Shown here piece by piece: positions 10,603 to 22,303 of a stretch of 64,000 bases of DNA (position 1 is its first letter; every line of letters starts with the position of its first letter). The stretch covers positions 29,182,466-29,246,465 of the forward strand of contig OX345636.1 in NCBI GenBank assembly GCA_947044365.1. The letters are read 5' to 3'. The stretch comes from Petrosia ficiformis. Its lineage: Eukaryota; Porifera; Demospongiae; Haplosclerida; Petrosiidae. A program made the position numbers and the translations under genes. The notes beneath the pieces are model-generated. The model ran no database searches and was not told the origin of the DNA. It was given only the letters and a program-made list of their open reading frames with translations.

Positions 10603-11299
10603 GTGCCTCATGGCCTTTTACAAAAAATTGTAGAGACAATTAGGACTCATGAAGAACCTGTTGAGGTATCGTTTGAGCACACCATCTGCCATCAGTCCAC
10701 CTCCAGATCCGGCAACTCCAAGCCCCAGACTGAAGCTTCTTCTTCTTGGCGTGCCAAACAACCTCGTGAAGATAGCAGTAGCAGTGGTTTCTCTGCATAA
10801 AAAAAAAAAGAAAGGTTCTCGATTATAGTTTGCATTAAAAAATATTTTTTTTTACATAATATTATTCAAGACATAAGTGGCTATGGAGATGGCGATCCCA
10901 ATCCACCATCAACTGGGGGTGATGATGTATGCCCATTTTGTAGACTGAGCCCCTGCATTATTGCACAACCACCAAACTGGTTGAGGGGGTCAGCACAGGC
11001 CAGCCTCAACAACATTACAAAAAGATATAAATTGTATAAAAAATTTTGGATTTTGTTGGATCAGTTAGGGGTCTGGAATGATCCATATTATTTAGCACTA
11101 AAAGTGACCAAGACATCCATCAATGACAGAAGAGATGTGATGCCATCGTGCATAGTAACAGTAAGTTATGAGTAATTATCACCCAGCTATCTTAATAATA
11201 TTTATCAACTTATCACTCATCCTAGGAAGTACGACGAAGATTCTCAAACCCTCCTGGAGTCCCATACACTGACTTCCAACCATCAATTTGATTTCCTAA
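10603..11299 (+). CDS. Second gene of the Kolobok-like element, P2X7 intracellular-domain-like
   Basis: A spliced plus-strand gene. The recognisable part has a Cys pair motif VCPFCRLSPC (about 10928-10957), then YKLYKKFWILLDQLGVWNDP, then RRDVMPSC. After an intron (about 11160-11225, GTAAGT...CCTAG) it ends EVRRRFSNPPGVPYTDF and a stop at 11297-11299. This layout (Cys-rich start, FW-L segment, R-x-MPSC-V, R-RF-P...Y-F end) resembles the cytosolic C-terminal domain of P2X7 receptors, which also occurs in invertebrate transposon-linked proteins; this is a tentative call from memory. The upstream part at 10603-10800 is Ser-rich and its exon joins are not resolved. Its role for the transposon is unknown. 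Confidence 0.5.
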
Positions 11300-11473
11300 A
11301 ATTTGAATGATTATACTTGAGTATATAGATGCATGTGTGGGCATATGTAACAAATGAATGTGTCCTGACCTAGTGGATAGTATGAAGATGCATACCTAAT
11401 CTCATTTCTGAAAAATTGAGCTGGACCTTTAAAAAAATAAAATTAATACATTTACTAATAATTGTATTTCACT

Positions 11474-14008
11474 CTAGTCATCTATTTCTTGGTCGTCATA
11501 CACTGTATCATCATCAACGTCAAATCCATCATTCAATATATCATCTTCCTCAAGGGCATCCTCTTCTACTTCTTGGTCAGTTTTCATTGGTTCAGATTCA
11601 ACCGGACTACCACCATTAACAAACTTACATGTACAACATGGACAAGTAAAACAAAAAATTCAAATTTTTGTGTATAGGACGACCAGATACCATCAACAAA
11701 CAAAAATGTTTTCTTCACTAGCACTTTAAATGCAGTGCGTCTGTCTGGCCTTCGAGCATCTAGAATAAAACATTCACTTGTGAAAGATCTCTCCACATTT
11801 TCATTCTAAACAACATGGGGAGAATTTGTGATTCCTTGCTAAATAATATGTAAGTATAAGTACTGCCTACCCAATCCATACAAGCTAAATTCATTCTCAT
11901 AATGAATGTTTCAGTTCCAAAATGAATGCGTTTTGGTATGTATGTGAGTAGGTGGTGGTTGAATGATTCCACCCAGAAAGTGTCACGACACTAGAGTAGA
12001 CAAATGAAAATCAAAATTATACAGGGACAAGCAATCAAGACTTACTCTGCAATATGAATCAGCATTCACATAAATCAATGTCTCCCTTAGCTTCTTTTCA
12101 TATGTAGCAATGGCAATCGGGTCAGTAAGTTGAACCTTAGATGGTGAATACCCTGGACGCTTGCAGAAAGAATCAGTATTACACTGTGAATGTTGACCCT
12201 AAAGCAATACACTCAAAACCGACAGATTAACACAATAATTTATTATATACCTGATAATGTTGAACAATGTTTGTTATGCTACTACGTAGTTTTGTGGGAG
12301 AGTTTTCACAATTTTTCATACAATAATACAAATGTGTTTTAGTACTTTTTCCTACATAAAAGAAGGACATGTCAAATCTTTATAAAACATTCTATCATAT
12401 AATTCATCTTACTTTTGTCCGACAACTCTGGAAACCAAGTTTTACCTGATCTTTTCAAAGCACCAATTGCTATTGGCTTTTGCGACATTTTTTGTTCCTA
12501 CAAGGTGATGTCACAATCTGGACAAATCAATAATTCAACATGTATCATGATTCCTACCATGCCATGTGTCGTATGAATTCACTAGGTTTAAATCCTGTGT
12601 TATATACATCTTTACAGAAGGTGAATTGTCATGAGCTACCTCGACAACATTCAATCCTATACACAAAAATCAAACTTTAGCTGTCCAAACTATGAAACAA
12701 GTTGTACACCTCTCGAAATAACTTGGGGTAACACTAACTTGGTGCATGCTAATTCCCTTGTTTGAGCACAGGTGTGCTCCTTTTTTGACAGCGTCACACA
12801 TCCAAGGATTTTATGAATGCTAGAGAAGAATTTCATATTACACAATGTCACAGACAAATATCAGAAAGTACCTTCCAGAAATACAAGGGACAGTTGTATG
12901 ATAGGCATTTGATGTTGAGTCATGCCTAGCGTCAGTTATTACCCACTACAAAAACCAATATAACATTGACAAAATGATTTTGTAAAATTAGTAGCAGTTC
13001 ATACTTCTCCATATTCTTCATAATCTGGGATGCTCTTCACATCATCTATTGCTTTTTTCATGGATAGATATGTACAGGAACTAACAACATCAATGTATCC
13101 CTTAGATTTATAAACTATACAGGACAGTAATACACTAACTAAATTTGTCAAACCTGGTCACTTACCTGACTTGATGTACCGCTTTCCAACACCTCCAATA
13201 TCAGCAAAATCACAAAAATGAATATACTGGGATGGCAAAATACCAGCACAAGTGAATGCATGGATGAGCCTGTCAAATTAAAAATTAATTCAAAATAACA
13301 TTTTTGATGTAATACTCCAGACTGTACTTTTGATTTATTAAGTAACTTCCACCAAATACCCTAGAACTGGCCCACCATTGCTTATGCTTACACACTCTAC
13401 ACAAAAACTCTGTGCGAACAACATGGCCCTTCTATTACAAAAAAATTATAAATAGATAAATTCAGAGCATCTTGTCAACACAGAATTAGTAAAATTATGG
13501 ACACTTGATAAATACCTGGTCAAGACGGGACATGCTCCATTCCACTGAACCACACTGACACTTTTTCATCAATCCTTCAATCAGGTCATCAAATGTTGAT
13601 CGTTCACACACAAACATAGACTGCTTATTCGTTTCATCATGACCCGTAAATATACCTAATTTTGTTTCAAACTAAAATTTCTTAGTCATGTTACAATTCA
13701 CATGTATTTATAGTACCTGAAGATTTCAACATGGACTTTGCTGACTTTGAAACGTTTTTATTACTGAGATGTTCTTGGCTTGATCCACTTCCACTTTCAA
13801 CTAGATCTAACAGAGAATTCATCAACTCCACATTGTCGATAGAGCGCTGCTGTTTAGCCACGAAGGCACGCTTCACTCTATCTAGACGAAGCAAGAACTC
13901 CTTTTTAGAGTACTCATTTGAGAAGGCAAGTTCCATTTGGTAACGAGTGCCCAGTCTAGGGCGCTTCTTCTTAGGAGCACAAATTTCAAAATTCGTCGCC
14001 ATTTTCAA
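11474..14008 (-). CDS. Kolobok-like transposase, multi-exon, probably disrupted
   Basis: Starts near ATG 14008 or 14002 with a basic segment (PKKKRPRLGTRYQ). Downstream exon-like blocks read MKKCQCGSVEW and KGHVVRTEFLCRVCKHKQWW (zinc-ligand spacing), then ITDARHDST (about 12930), which fits the first catalytic Asp block of Kolobok. Next are NSYDTWHGM (about 12560), the DxWH block, and VESFNHHLLTYIPKRI (about 11955) with the acidic residue block. The end is an acidic tail, DDDTVYDDQEIDD, stop at 11474-11476. At least eight exons with short introns are implied. One frame break before the acidic tail and a stop in one exon suggest decay, but intron boundaries were not fully resolved, so an intact gene is not excluded. 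Confidence 0.65.
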
Positions 14009-14181
14009 TAGTGAAAGAACGAAAACGTGCTAACTGGTCATAGTATAGTACTGTAGTTGTGGTCAAGTGCAAGTGAGTGCTTATAAGCACTGGTGGTCAA
14101 GATATTCTTTAACACATGTGGTCACTATTATAATTAATTTTTCCTGGGCAGGGCCTTTTTATACCGCACCTCCTCGTTTAA

Positions 14182-15739
14182 ATTAAATCTATACTACAAC
14201 TGGTAAATTCATCATAATTTCAATGATTATGGCCATGCACATCTAGAGTAATGAATGTAATATAATAACTAACTTACCCTCTGTATAGGCTGTTACAAAC
14301 TTGAAGCGAAGTAATTTGCTTCTCTGCATAAGCTAACAAATCTTTTTGCTCTGACACTTTAGCCGTTATTTCAAAACCTTTGCTATATAGTCTATGCTTT
14401 TTTTTCCTTTTGCTGATGCATTTCTTTTGTCATTTGCTTCTACCAATTTCAACTGATGGTAAAATATCAGAAAAAGTGTTGTGACTTAGCACAGTAATAT
14501 CCTCAGTCAATCTAGCTCAGGCATTTCCACTAGGGCACGTCCAACCAGGTTCAACATTACAAGATTCTAACTCAGCACACAAACATTCCATGATAATGTT
14601 ATCATTAATCGTGAAATAAACAACTAAGCTAACATTGGAGAGACAACTGAAAAGTCTGGCTATAGCTACCGCCCCTTCGATTAGTTATATACATCACTAA
14701 TCGTGGAGCAATGGATTCTCGCACATCCTCGATGTTTTATGCGAGTCTTCCTGAGCAGCCACAAACTGGCCTGAGAGTGTCTACAAGTAACTCTGAACAA
14801 TTTTCTATCATGCAAGTTGAACAGAAGTTAGACCGTCTTATAAACTCAGTAAGGTGGTACTAGGGAGTGGGCAGATGCGACTCCAATCAGTTTCAAAATG
14901 GATGGAATATTATATAATATGACACTAACCTGGTGTAATACCAACCTTGATATCTTCTGAGCAGCTTCATATTGGTCTGTAATTGAGGAAACATGGCTAA
15001 AATCTCCATTTTTCCAATAGTGATAAGTACAAAACCACGAAAGCTATGCCCACCAATCATGGCATTCACCAAGTACAATGCATTTTGAGAAAACGCATAA
15101 AGCCGTTTTCTGAAAATTCATTTTACTTTTATAGTTACAAGAGGCTGAAGAAAGCTGAATTCTGTAGCTTTTCGGTGAAACCATAAAATTTACCATTCTA
15201 GACACTATCAAACTCCGATCTTTCTCAGAAAGCAACTACAGTTGCCCTACCAGAGTTTCCCGCCGATCAAGCATGAGAAAAGGTGGCTATCTCACTATTT
15301 TTGCAATCGCGAGATATTGAGCTAGACGCTAACTTGTTTGGTTCCACGTAAATTCCCGCAATTTAAAATTATTATTATTATAATTCCGTATATTTCCGTA
15401 AACGTAGTGAGCACTATGGACATAGCTGGAAGGAAGATGGAGACTGTTTCTACTCAGCGTTTTGTTGAAGACCGAACGATTTAACTCTCTCCTACGATGT
15501 AAGAATGACTCAAACATAAGTGAAAGACCCCTTATCAATGTGAAAATGCAGCAAACAGGTGAGTCATGAGTTTTATTAATTCATTATCATTCTTATAAAA
15601 CAACATTTGTATTTATGTACACTGTGCCTTAGATAAGTGTATGAGTATGCTACTACACTACTAGTTGAAATCTTTTGTACAGCTGGTGGCCATAAAAAGA
15701 ACCCAAACAAAATACAACAGTAAATTAAAAAAAAAAGGT
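14182..15739. other. Region without a firm gene
   Basis: Contains one candidate exon (14711-14848, listed separately) and short minus-strand frames without recognisable motifs. A minus-strand stretch near 14500-14600 reads MECLCAELESCNVEPGW, which may be a transposon fragment I cannot place. Confidence 0.35.
14711..14848 (+). CDS. Candidate first exon, unknown protein
   Basis: ATG 14711 opens a 46-codon frame (MDSRTSSMFYASLPEQPQTG and onward to LDRLINS) that runs into a good donor, GTAAGG, at 14849. No downstream exon was identified. The composition looks coding, but no family is recognised and the call rests only on the frame and the donor. Confidence 0.25.
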
Positions 15740-15960
15740 AGGTAGTCAAGCATTTGACAGTTTTGTCACAATGCTGATAAAATGACAACAACAAAAAAAC
15801 TAGGTGAAGCAGCAAAAAAAAAGGAAGTAAACAAAAACAGAAATGGGTAGGTATTGTAGTCAAACACCTGTGACCGTTTGTCACAGTGCCGATAAAATGA
15901 CATAGGTGAAAATCTTGTGTATACAACAACTGTGACAGTTTGGTATATAACAACAAATGC
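15740..15960. repeat. Imperfect tandem repeat, about 120-bp period
   Basis: The block containing GGTAGGTA...GTCA, TTTGTCACA and GATAAAATGACA occurs at 15738-15785 and again at 15846-15903. A partial third block (ACTGTGACAGTTTGG) follows at about 15925. No coding function is apparent. Confidence 0.5.
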
Positions 15961-15969
15961 AGGTGGCTC

Positions 15970-17333
15970 CTAGAAGAACTCTATAGAGTAAAAAAGAAAG
16001 AAAAAGATTAGTTTACATAGTAATGTTACATGTATTTCTGTAGTGGTCAGTCCTGCCACAGTTACCACAAACTCGTTTTTTTGTAGGTGGCTCTTCTCCA
16101 GAAAAACTGATGGTCGGTCTAGATTGTGAAGTAGTGTGGCGGATGAGCGAGGCATACAAGGTAGAGGACACACGATATCTTTTGTGTCATCAGAACAGAA
16201 ATCTCTTATTTTTTCATAGAGGTACCACTGCCTCTCGTTCGAAAGCCCTGTAGGGTAAAGGAGTTGTGGAAGTTCTGCTGGAGATGGTGACCAAGTGGCA
16301 TCATGCAGAAGTGTTATTGTGTTCTCGTTGGTGTTTGAGAACTCGCTAATGTTTACAGTTCCTGGACAGTCGCTGCTAAACACAAACTTATGAATCAGTT
16401 TTCTGAATTTAGCTTTAAGCAATTATGGCAATCGAATAATGGAACGATTCTTTGGTTTCCAACTGGCTGTGCAATGTTAACATTTGATGACCTCTCTACA
16501 AGTCTGGCCAAATCATCTGTACAGTCTACTCGTGTGTGACGAAATCTTTGTTTAAGTAACCCAAAATAGGCATCAGTGGCAAATTTTGAATGTCCAACTG
16601 GCAGAAAAGATATGGTGATGTGTTGGTGAAGTCCAACCATTACTCTTCACATGAAGTACTACTAGTGTTACCAGTATAACAATATTGTTCTTATTCTGTC
16701 CGACGCAGTTGTCGGCATTGAGATGTACTGTCTGTTCTCCCAAACCATGATGACTAAAAAAAGGTAGTGTAACATGCTGCATATGGAATTTGCCCCTTTT
16801 CCCATATCAACAGCTTCATCAATTAGGAAATTGACCTGACAAGGGATGCTCTCACATGTGACGCCGAATAAACCACATTTGTGTGGAGTTAAAAAATAGA
16901 TTAGTCCGGGTTGAAGTGGATCACTCGGAAGATGTACCTGCTGGGCAAAATCGAAGGAGTAATAAACACAGATCTCGAGTGAATTGGGTTGATGAGAAGA
17001 ATTTGGTGGAGGAGGAGAATATATATCATCTTCTGTGAATAAAGCATGTACTTGTTTGGAGGATTCTTCACATGCATCTTTATAATATTTCCTCTCTGTT
17101 GTAGCCCTCTCTAAGTGACTGACAGCTTGTCTGTACAACTGAAGTAATGGGAGTAAATCAATGCACACATATGTTTTAACATTTAATTTACATGTAATTG
17201 ACTTCTGGTCTGCTCTTCTCAGGTGTGTTCACACTCCTTATAAGTGCAGTGCTGTACTTCTGGCAAGTCCAGCACAAATCAGAACGAGGTTTTGTGATAA
17301 CAACATGTGGAGTGTATTTATTCCACAGCTTCC
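15970..17333 (-). pseudogene. C-terminal part of an uncharacterised transposon-type gene (DUF7869-like), split by piggyBac
   Basis: Continues the minus-strand gene that starts near 20215. After the TTAA insertion site it reads KLWNKYTPHVVITKPRSDLC, then YYSFDFAQQVHLPSDPLQPG, CQVNFLIDEAVDMGKGA, LNADNCVGQNKNN (about 16690-16730), and VGHSKFATDAYFGLLKQRF. The segments DFAQQ, DN-x-GQNKNN and GH-KF-PD-xFG-LK are the core of a large invertebrate family that I believe is called DUF7869 and that looks like an RNase H-fold transposase; that is memory plus inference. Several frameshifts and a duplicated segment at exon joins indicate a pseudogene. It ends in a 150-codon frame at 15970-16422. Confidence 0.65.
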
Positions 17334-17596
17334 TTAACCCTTTGAGCGCGTGGGCGTTTCACGTGATTGTTCAATCACGCGAGCGTTGTTGACCTTTTCT
17401 GTGTTTTCTCTGAAATTTTGTCTAGCTGTTTCTAAGCCCAATTGCGTGGCAACGGTGACTTTTAAAGAGTTGTTACAGGTCATGGACTGTTTGAATAGAC
17501 TCGTTGAACATTGTTAAAGGCTGAAGTTCGTTCTCCGTCCGCCTAGCACTCAGTGGTCATGCATTCAGATCGAGGTAACTATTATTAATAATTGTA

Positions 17597-17598
<2 letters not shown>

Positions 17599-17652
<54 letters not shown>
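17599..17652. repeat. (TA)n microsatellite
   Basis: Uninterrupted TA dinucleotides for about 54 bases in the 3' untranslated side of the piggyBac transposase gene. Confidence 0.9.
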
Positions 17653-17655
<3 letters not shown>

Positions 17656-17788
17656 ATATATAAGTAATTATTGTATGTGTGTTGTGTAGAATATTAGTTG
17701 GTTTATATACATTTTTTAAATGGCTGAATGATGGTGATGAATAATGTATTACATAGTCAATATGTATGCATGAAATGATGTATTTTGC

Positions 17789-19611
17789 TTACAAATATCT
17801 TGCTGGATCTACATATGTATGGTAAAGGCGAAAGCAAGGTACAATACATAAGGGTACGTTACATTCTTTACATGAATATACTGTTCTTTTTCTTCCTTTT
17901 CCTTTCTTAAAACTACATACAGCACACTCAAACTGTGTCGATGGTCTTTCGGATGATGCTGGATTTTTGTCAGGAAAATGTCTTTCCAAAAGTCTGGCTG
18001 GTGGAGGTAGAGATGATTTGTTTCGGCTTGGATTTTTCCCTGTACTGACATCATTGTACTTTAGCAACAATTCCTTTGCCAATGTAACTCTAAAATCTTT
18101 ATGAGAAAGATATTTCGATTGTATGGACATTTTATACAGAAGGTAAGCATTGACAATTGCTAGATCGATCAGGTGGAATGCTGCTCTTTTCCACCATTTT
18201 ACAGTTCTATGTTTGAAGCCGTAGTATGATAGAAGTTGATCGGACTTGTTGACCCCTCCCATATATTTGTTGTACTCATCAATCATCACAGGCTTACGAA
18301 TCTCCTCACGACCACCAGTAACCAGTCTTGTTCGTTTTCTCTTTGAAATGATTTCATCATTGTGGATTGAACTGATCATGGAAATCAGTCGTTTATCTTT
18401 CCACTGGAGGGCGGCACCTAGATCTCTTGTTCTCACTTCTCCCTTCATTTCATCTCCCTTTCTTTGTTTACTTTTATTTTTGATCCATTCTTCAGGCATT
18501 CCTTTCCTATTTATACGTACTGTTCCACATGCACCTATTCCTTTCCTATGTAGATCTTTATAGAGTATTGGTCCAGAATAATAGTTATCCATGTACAGAT
18601 GATGTCCCTTCCCTTCTAACCCCTCCATCAGTCTCAATACAACAGAGTGTGTTACTGTATGATTGGTAGAATGTAATGTTTCATCTTTGCCTATTCAAAA
18701 AAAAAGCTAAGTCATAAATTCAATTACTCTGTACTAATGAATTATATACCTGCATATAGTCTCCAATTGTATGTGTAACCTGTGTTTGCATCAGCAAGTA
18801 CAAAGGCTTTCATCCCCCACTTAGTTGGTTTCTTGGCCATGTATTGGATAAAATATAAACGACCCTTGAACGAAATCATTGATTCGTCTATTGAAACCTC
18901 TCTACCTAAATTGTATGCTAGTTTGAAATTACCGATTAAATTTTCGTATAATGGCCTAATTTTAAAGATTAGATCATATCCTGGGTTTCCCTTTTTAATT
19001 ATTTTTTTGTTGTCATTTACATGTAAGAATTTCATAATAAGAGAGAAGCGGTCTCTGGTCATAATTCGAGAACAGGTATCATTACAGTATGGCCATGTTG
19101 TTACCCAGTGGTCTTCTATTTTGGGGAAATTGATAATACCCATTACAATCATTACACTCAGGAACTGCATAAATTCTGTAATAGTGTGTAGTTTCTTTCT
19201 CCAAAATCATAATCGTGATTTAGGTGGTAGATCATTCTCTTTTTCTTGTAGGTATTCATCAGCATATAGATTAGTTTGAGCAACTATGTTATCTCCAATA
19301 TCCTGTGTGAATAGAAGCTCAAAGAAATCAATAGGATTTTTATTGCTCATATCCTTTGAGCAACTAGAAAGCCCAGAAAATTCTGGCAGTGACAGAAATT
19401 CATCTGACATTTGCACATCATTTTCATCAGCATCTTCATCTTCAGAGTCATCATCAATATTATTAGAATCATTTGCATCTCTCCTGTATACTCTATCATC
19501 CTCATAGTCATGTTGCTGTGATATCACACTCAGATTGTCATCACTTACATATCCATCAAAGTCATCTTCACTCTCACTTTCATCTACAGGGTCATCAAGA
19601 ACTAACTGCAA
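17789..19611 (-). pseudogene. piggyBac transposase, one intron, one nonsense codon
   Basis: Two exons, 19611-18750 and 18690-17789, give 588 codons including the stop; the 59-bp intron (18749-18691) has GT/AG ends and splits the codon for Gly after YA. The N-terminus is acidic. The catalytic triad is visible: SIDESMISFKG (first Asp), LYMDNYYSG (second), KYMGGVNKSDQL (third). The C-terminus carries a Cys-rich cross-brace finger (CAVCSFKKG ... CKECNVPLC). The only defect I see is an in-frame TGA at 19209-19207, between SRL and FWRKK. It is easily explained by a CpG-to-TpG change from CGA. The protein is otherwise full length for the family. Confidence 0.9.
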
Positions 19612-19843
19612 AACTTCATTGGATGAGTTTCATTGGATGAGTTTCATTGGATGAGTATCTACTAGCCATACTATTGTTTATATTAATTTTGTGAAATGAT
19701 AATAATACTTACATAAAATAACAACAGGGAGGAGCTGTGGTCAGGATAATTTTTTTTTACACCTGTGACTAAATATAGGCGCGCCGCGTTTAAGTAAATT
19801 GTGCACGTGCCTATATTTAGGCGCAACGCGTTCAAAGGGTTAA

Positions 19844-20215
19844 TTAAAGTACTTTGGCGAACCACTCTCTTACCATCTACTTTTTCAGTTGCTGATTCAT
19901 ATAGCTGCCATACCCCTTTTTTTGTACAACCGGAGGGCAATAGTTGAACGTTATATTTCTTATACCCAGGTATTCGTCCAGGTAGAAGTATGGCATTTTT
20001 TTCAGCATTGCTGAGAATGTACTTCACAGCGGCTTGAAGTTCCTCAACATTCAGTGAGTGTTGAGGCTGACGATTGGTATTACTATGTGTTTGAAAGACA
20101 AATTCAGTTGATTCGCGGTATAGGTCCATTCTTCATGTATGCAGCTCTAACTGCTTCTAGTCTCTTTTTCCTAATGCCATGAAGAAAAAGAAATGTCTTC
20201 CTGCAAACCTTTGAG
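19844..20215 (-). pseudogene. N-terminal part of the uncharacterised transposon-type gene interrupted by piggyBac
   Basis: Minus strand reads FLFLHGIRKKRLEAVRAAYM with KNGPIPRIN (about 20130-20215). After a frame change it continues NAEKNAILLPGRIPGYKKYN, VQLLPSGCTKKGVWQLYESA and GKRVVRQSTL, up to the TTAA where piggyBac inserted. The fragments at 3941-4170 and 62980-63660 show the same motif order. The gene continues beyond the insertion at 17333. A one-base shift at the junction and at least one upstream frame change mean the gene was already, or has since become, inactive. Confidence 0.65.
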
Positions 20216-20534
20216 AGAAGTAGTCATTATTTTCACACTAAAACAACACTAGTTTACATAATGTTGTGAAGTACACTTACTGATTTTCCATGGTGATAAA
20301 AATGTGTGAACAATGCAGCTTATTTATATCTCTAGAGAATGTATTCACCTTCAAGATCCAAGTCTTCATCCTGCTCTTCATTGTGTATTAATTGTATTCA
20401 TTTGTTATAAGTACATCTATGATAATAATTACTAATTAGCTTACCTTCGGGGTCATCCTCATTCCAAAAATAATTGGTAATGAAAGGAGTGCTTCTTGGT
20501 CCGATGGGGTCAGTGAGCTTTGAAAAAAGCTGTT
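20216..20534. other. Possible upstream exons of the interrupted minus-strand gene
   Basis: Minus-strand candidate exons read KLTDPIGPRSTPFITNYFW with NEDDPEG before a donor-like GTAAGC (20535-20450), and NEEQDEDLDLEG before GTGAAT (about 20385-20350). They lie in the right orientation to be the acidic N-terminus of the interrupted gene, but splicing between them is not established. Confidence 0.3.
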
Positions 20535-20667
20535 TAAAGGCCCCCATACACGATGCAACATGTTGCATGCAACTAGTCGCGTGCAACATGTTGCATACAA
20601 CATTTTAATACACACTGCTGCAACGATGTTGTTTGACTTCTATTGGTTTCTATGGTAAAACAAAAAA

Positions 20668-21975
20668 ATGGTTGTTAGACAGAAAGTGGTGATTGCTACT
20701 ATTATGTTAGTTTTGTCAATGATACAAAGGCGTAGACGCAAAAATAGAAGGAAGAGAAAAGTATGGGTAAGAGAGTGGATCCAAAACAGGGATAGACATG
20801 GTGCTTACCATCAATTAATGCAAGAATTAGCGCTTGATATAACCAGTTACTGTAATTTTGTGAGAATGAATGCAACAACATTTGAAAAACTACTAGGAAG
20901 AGTTGCTACCCTAATAGAACGCAAAGACACAGTAATGCGTAAAGCTATTTCACCAGGAGAGAGATTGGCCTTAACACTTCATTTCCTTGCAACAGGTACA
21001 TAAGTTATTGATTTGTCATAATTAATCCACTGCATGTACATGTACTTACTACAAACAGGTGAAACATATGAAACCCTAAAATTTCTGTACAGGATACCTT
21101 CCCAAACGATTGGAGCAATTATCCCAGAAACTTGCTCTGCTATTGCTACAGTTTTAAAAGATTATTTGAAGGTATGTTAACAACAAACACATTGATACTG
21201 TATATAGGCAGACATTGTTTGAAAATTTTTTAATCATAGCTGCTTAATCCACTTCCAAAACTTAATCCATCATCTGAATATGAAGAGGTGGAGTTGCATC
21301 TCGACTTGGATGTAGTGACGAATGTGTAGAGCTCATTCCATAGGTAGTATGATTTGCTATGCCACTTTGAGCATGAAAAATAATTGTTTGGATCTGCAGC
21401 TTTGCCCAACGCCTTGCTTCAATACTTTTAGTTGATTTTAGCTCAGCTGCTACATGTTTCCCAAAAAGGTCATACTCATCTACTTTCTCTGTAGAGTTTG
21501 CAGCAGAGTCAAGGTATGAAAGTGCTTTTTCTATTAACTGGTCTTCATGCTGCTCTTTCTTTTGCCGTTTGGTTGCTTTAGTCAATTGTGGTGATGTAGG
21601 ACGTTTAGTCGAATGCACATGTGTAGAAGTAGATAATTCACTTTCTTCTTTGTCACTTAAATTTGAGATATCATCATCCCTCTCAGCAACCTATAGAATA
21701 TACACATAAATGTAATTTGTATGCATAATTTATTATTAATTTTATTCTACTTAATTCACATGTAGTTTCCAACAACAGAAATTCAATGGCTGAAGATTGC
21801 ACAAGATTTCTCAACAAAATGGAATTTCAATAACTGTATTGGTGCTATGGATGGAAAACATATTCTGATTCGACCCCCTGCTAATAGTGGATCATACTAT
21901 TTTAATTATAAACACAACTTTAGTATTGTGTTACTGGCACTAGTTGATGCAGACTACAAATTCACATACATAGAT
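20668..21975 (+). pseudogene. Harbinger transposase, 3' truncated
   Basis: Exons 20668-20995, 21059-21171 and 21766-21975 join in phase with GT/AG introns. Readable motifs are LALTLHFLATG, GETYETLKFLYRIP, then CIGAMDGKHILIRPP (first catalytic Asp) and LLALVDADYKFTYID (second). The exon then meets a donor-like GTAGGT at 21976, and no downstream exon with the third acidic residue exists before the next element. The N-terminal part is basic. The second intron is long for this window (594 bp) because it contains an antisense coding exon. Confidence 0.8.
21262..21691 (-). CDS. Antisense exon of the Harbinger DNA-binding partner (BESS-type C-terminus)
   Basis: Begins after an acceptor (TCTATAG) at 21692 and runs open to a stop at 21262. 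It holds an acidic-Ser stretch (DKEESELSTS), a basic segment (KATKRQKKEQ) and the block DLFGKHVAAELKSTKSIEAR followed by WAKLQIQTIIF. That block resembles the BESS motif that ends MADF proteins, the usual accessory protein of Harbinger. The MADF-encoding 5' exons were not found; they are probably lost. The exon lies wholly inside an intron of the transposase gene on the other strand. Confidence 0.6.
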
Positions 21976-22069
21976 GTAGGTTGCAATGGACAGATTTTGT
22001 GTTTTATTTAGTGTTACATCTCCGTTAATTTTTTAATGGCGTTATGAAAATTTCTGAACACTCCACTAC

Positions 22070-22258
22070 TATGAGGTGCCGTTTGTGTCAAAACTAAAAA
22101 TCCTAGGAATTTAACAAATTCTTAGGTGGTTTAGCAAATTCTCAAGGAGTTTAACAATTTACCAGGGAATTTAGCAAATTCTCAGGGAGTTTAACAATTT
22201 ACCAGGGAATTTAGCAAATTCTCAAGGAATTTAACAATTTACCAGGGAATTTAAAACC
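22070..22258. repeat. Left terminal inverted repeat with tandem subterminal array
   Basis: After the 27-base terminus, units of about 40 bases alternate (GGGAATTTAGCAAATTCTC and GGAGTTTAACAATTTACCA) for about four units. The right end carries the same units in reverse orientation. Such arrays are usually transposase-binding sites. Confidence 0.85.
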
Positions 22259-22303
22259 AAGTGCGCACGCTCCAATTATAAAACCACGCCTTTCTTGTTC
22301 ATC

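Larger units (their letters stand above)
10264..14177. mobile_element. Kolobok-like DNA transposon with two genes
   Basis: A 3914-bp element. The left end ACGAGGAGGTGCGGTATAAA and the right end are exact inverted repeats for 20 bases, and TTAA flanks both sides (10260-10263, 14178-14181). TTAA targets occur in piggyBac and Kolobok. The encoded transposase has Kolobok-style motifs rather than piggyBac ones. Two genes converge: a short plus-strand gene at the left and a long multi-exon minus-strand transposase at the right. Perfect terminal repeats suggest fairly recent activity. Confidence 0.85.
17338..19839 (-). mobile_element. Complete piggyBac element
   Basis: A 2502-bp element between TTAA copies at 17334-17337 and 19840-19843. 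The termini CCCTTTGAGCGCG and, on the other strand, CCCTTTGAACGCG form a 13-bp inverted repeat with one mismatch. Subterminal palindromic blocks sit inside both ends: CACGTGATTGTTCAATCACG at the left, and two CCTAAATATAGG-like inverted motifs at the right. It encodes one transposase and inserted into another transposon-type gene. This is one of the best-preserved elements in the window. Confidence 0.95.
20535..22063 (+). mobile_element. PIF/Harbinger element, right end missing
   Basis: The left end begins near AAGGCCCCCATACACG. It is followed by two copies of the palindrome GCAACATGTTGC within 45 bases, a typical subterminal arrangement. A three-exon DDE_4 transposase on the plus strand and an antisense BESS-type exon, the usual two-gene content of Harbinger, follow. 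No matching right terminus was found before the HECT element begins at 22070, nor beyond its far end, so the 3' part is lost. Confidence 0.7.
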
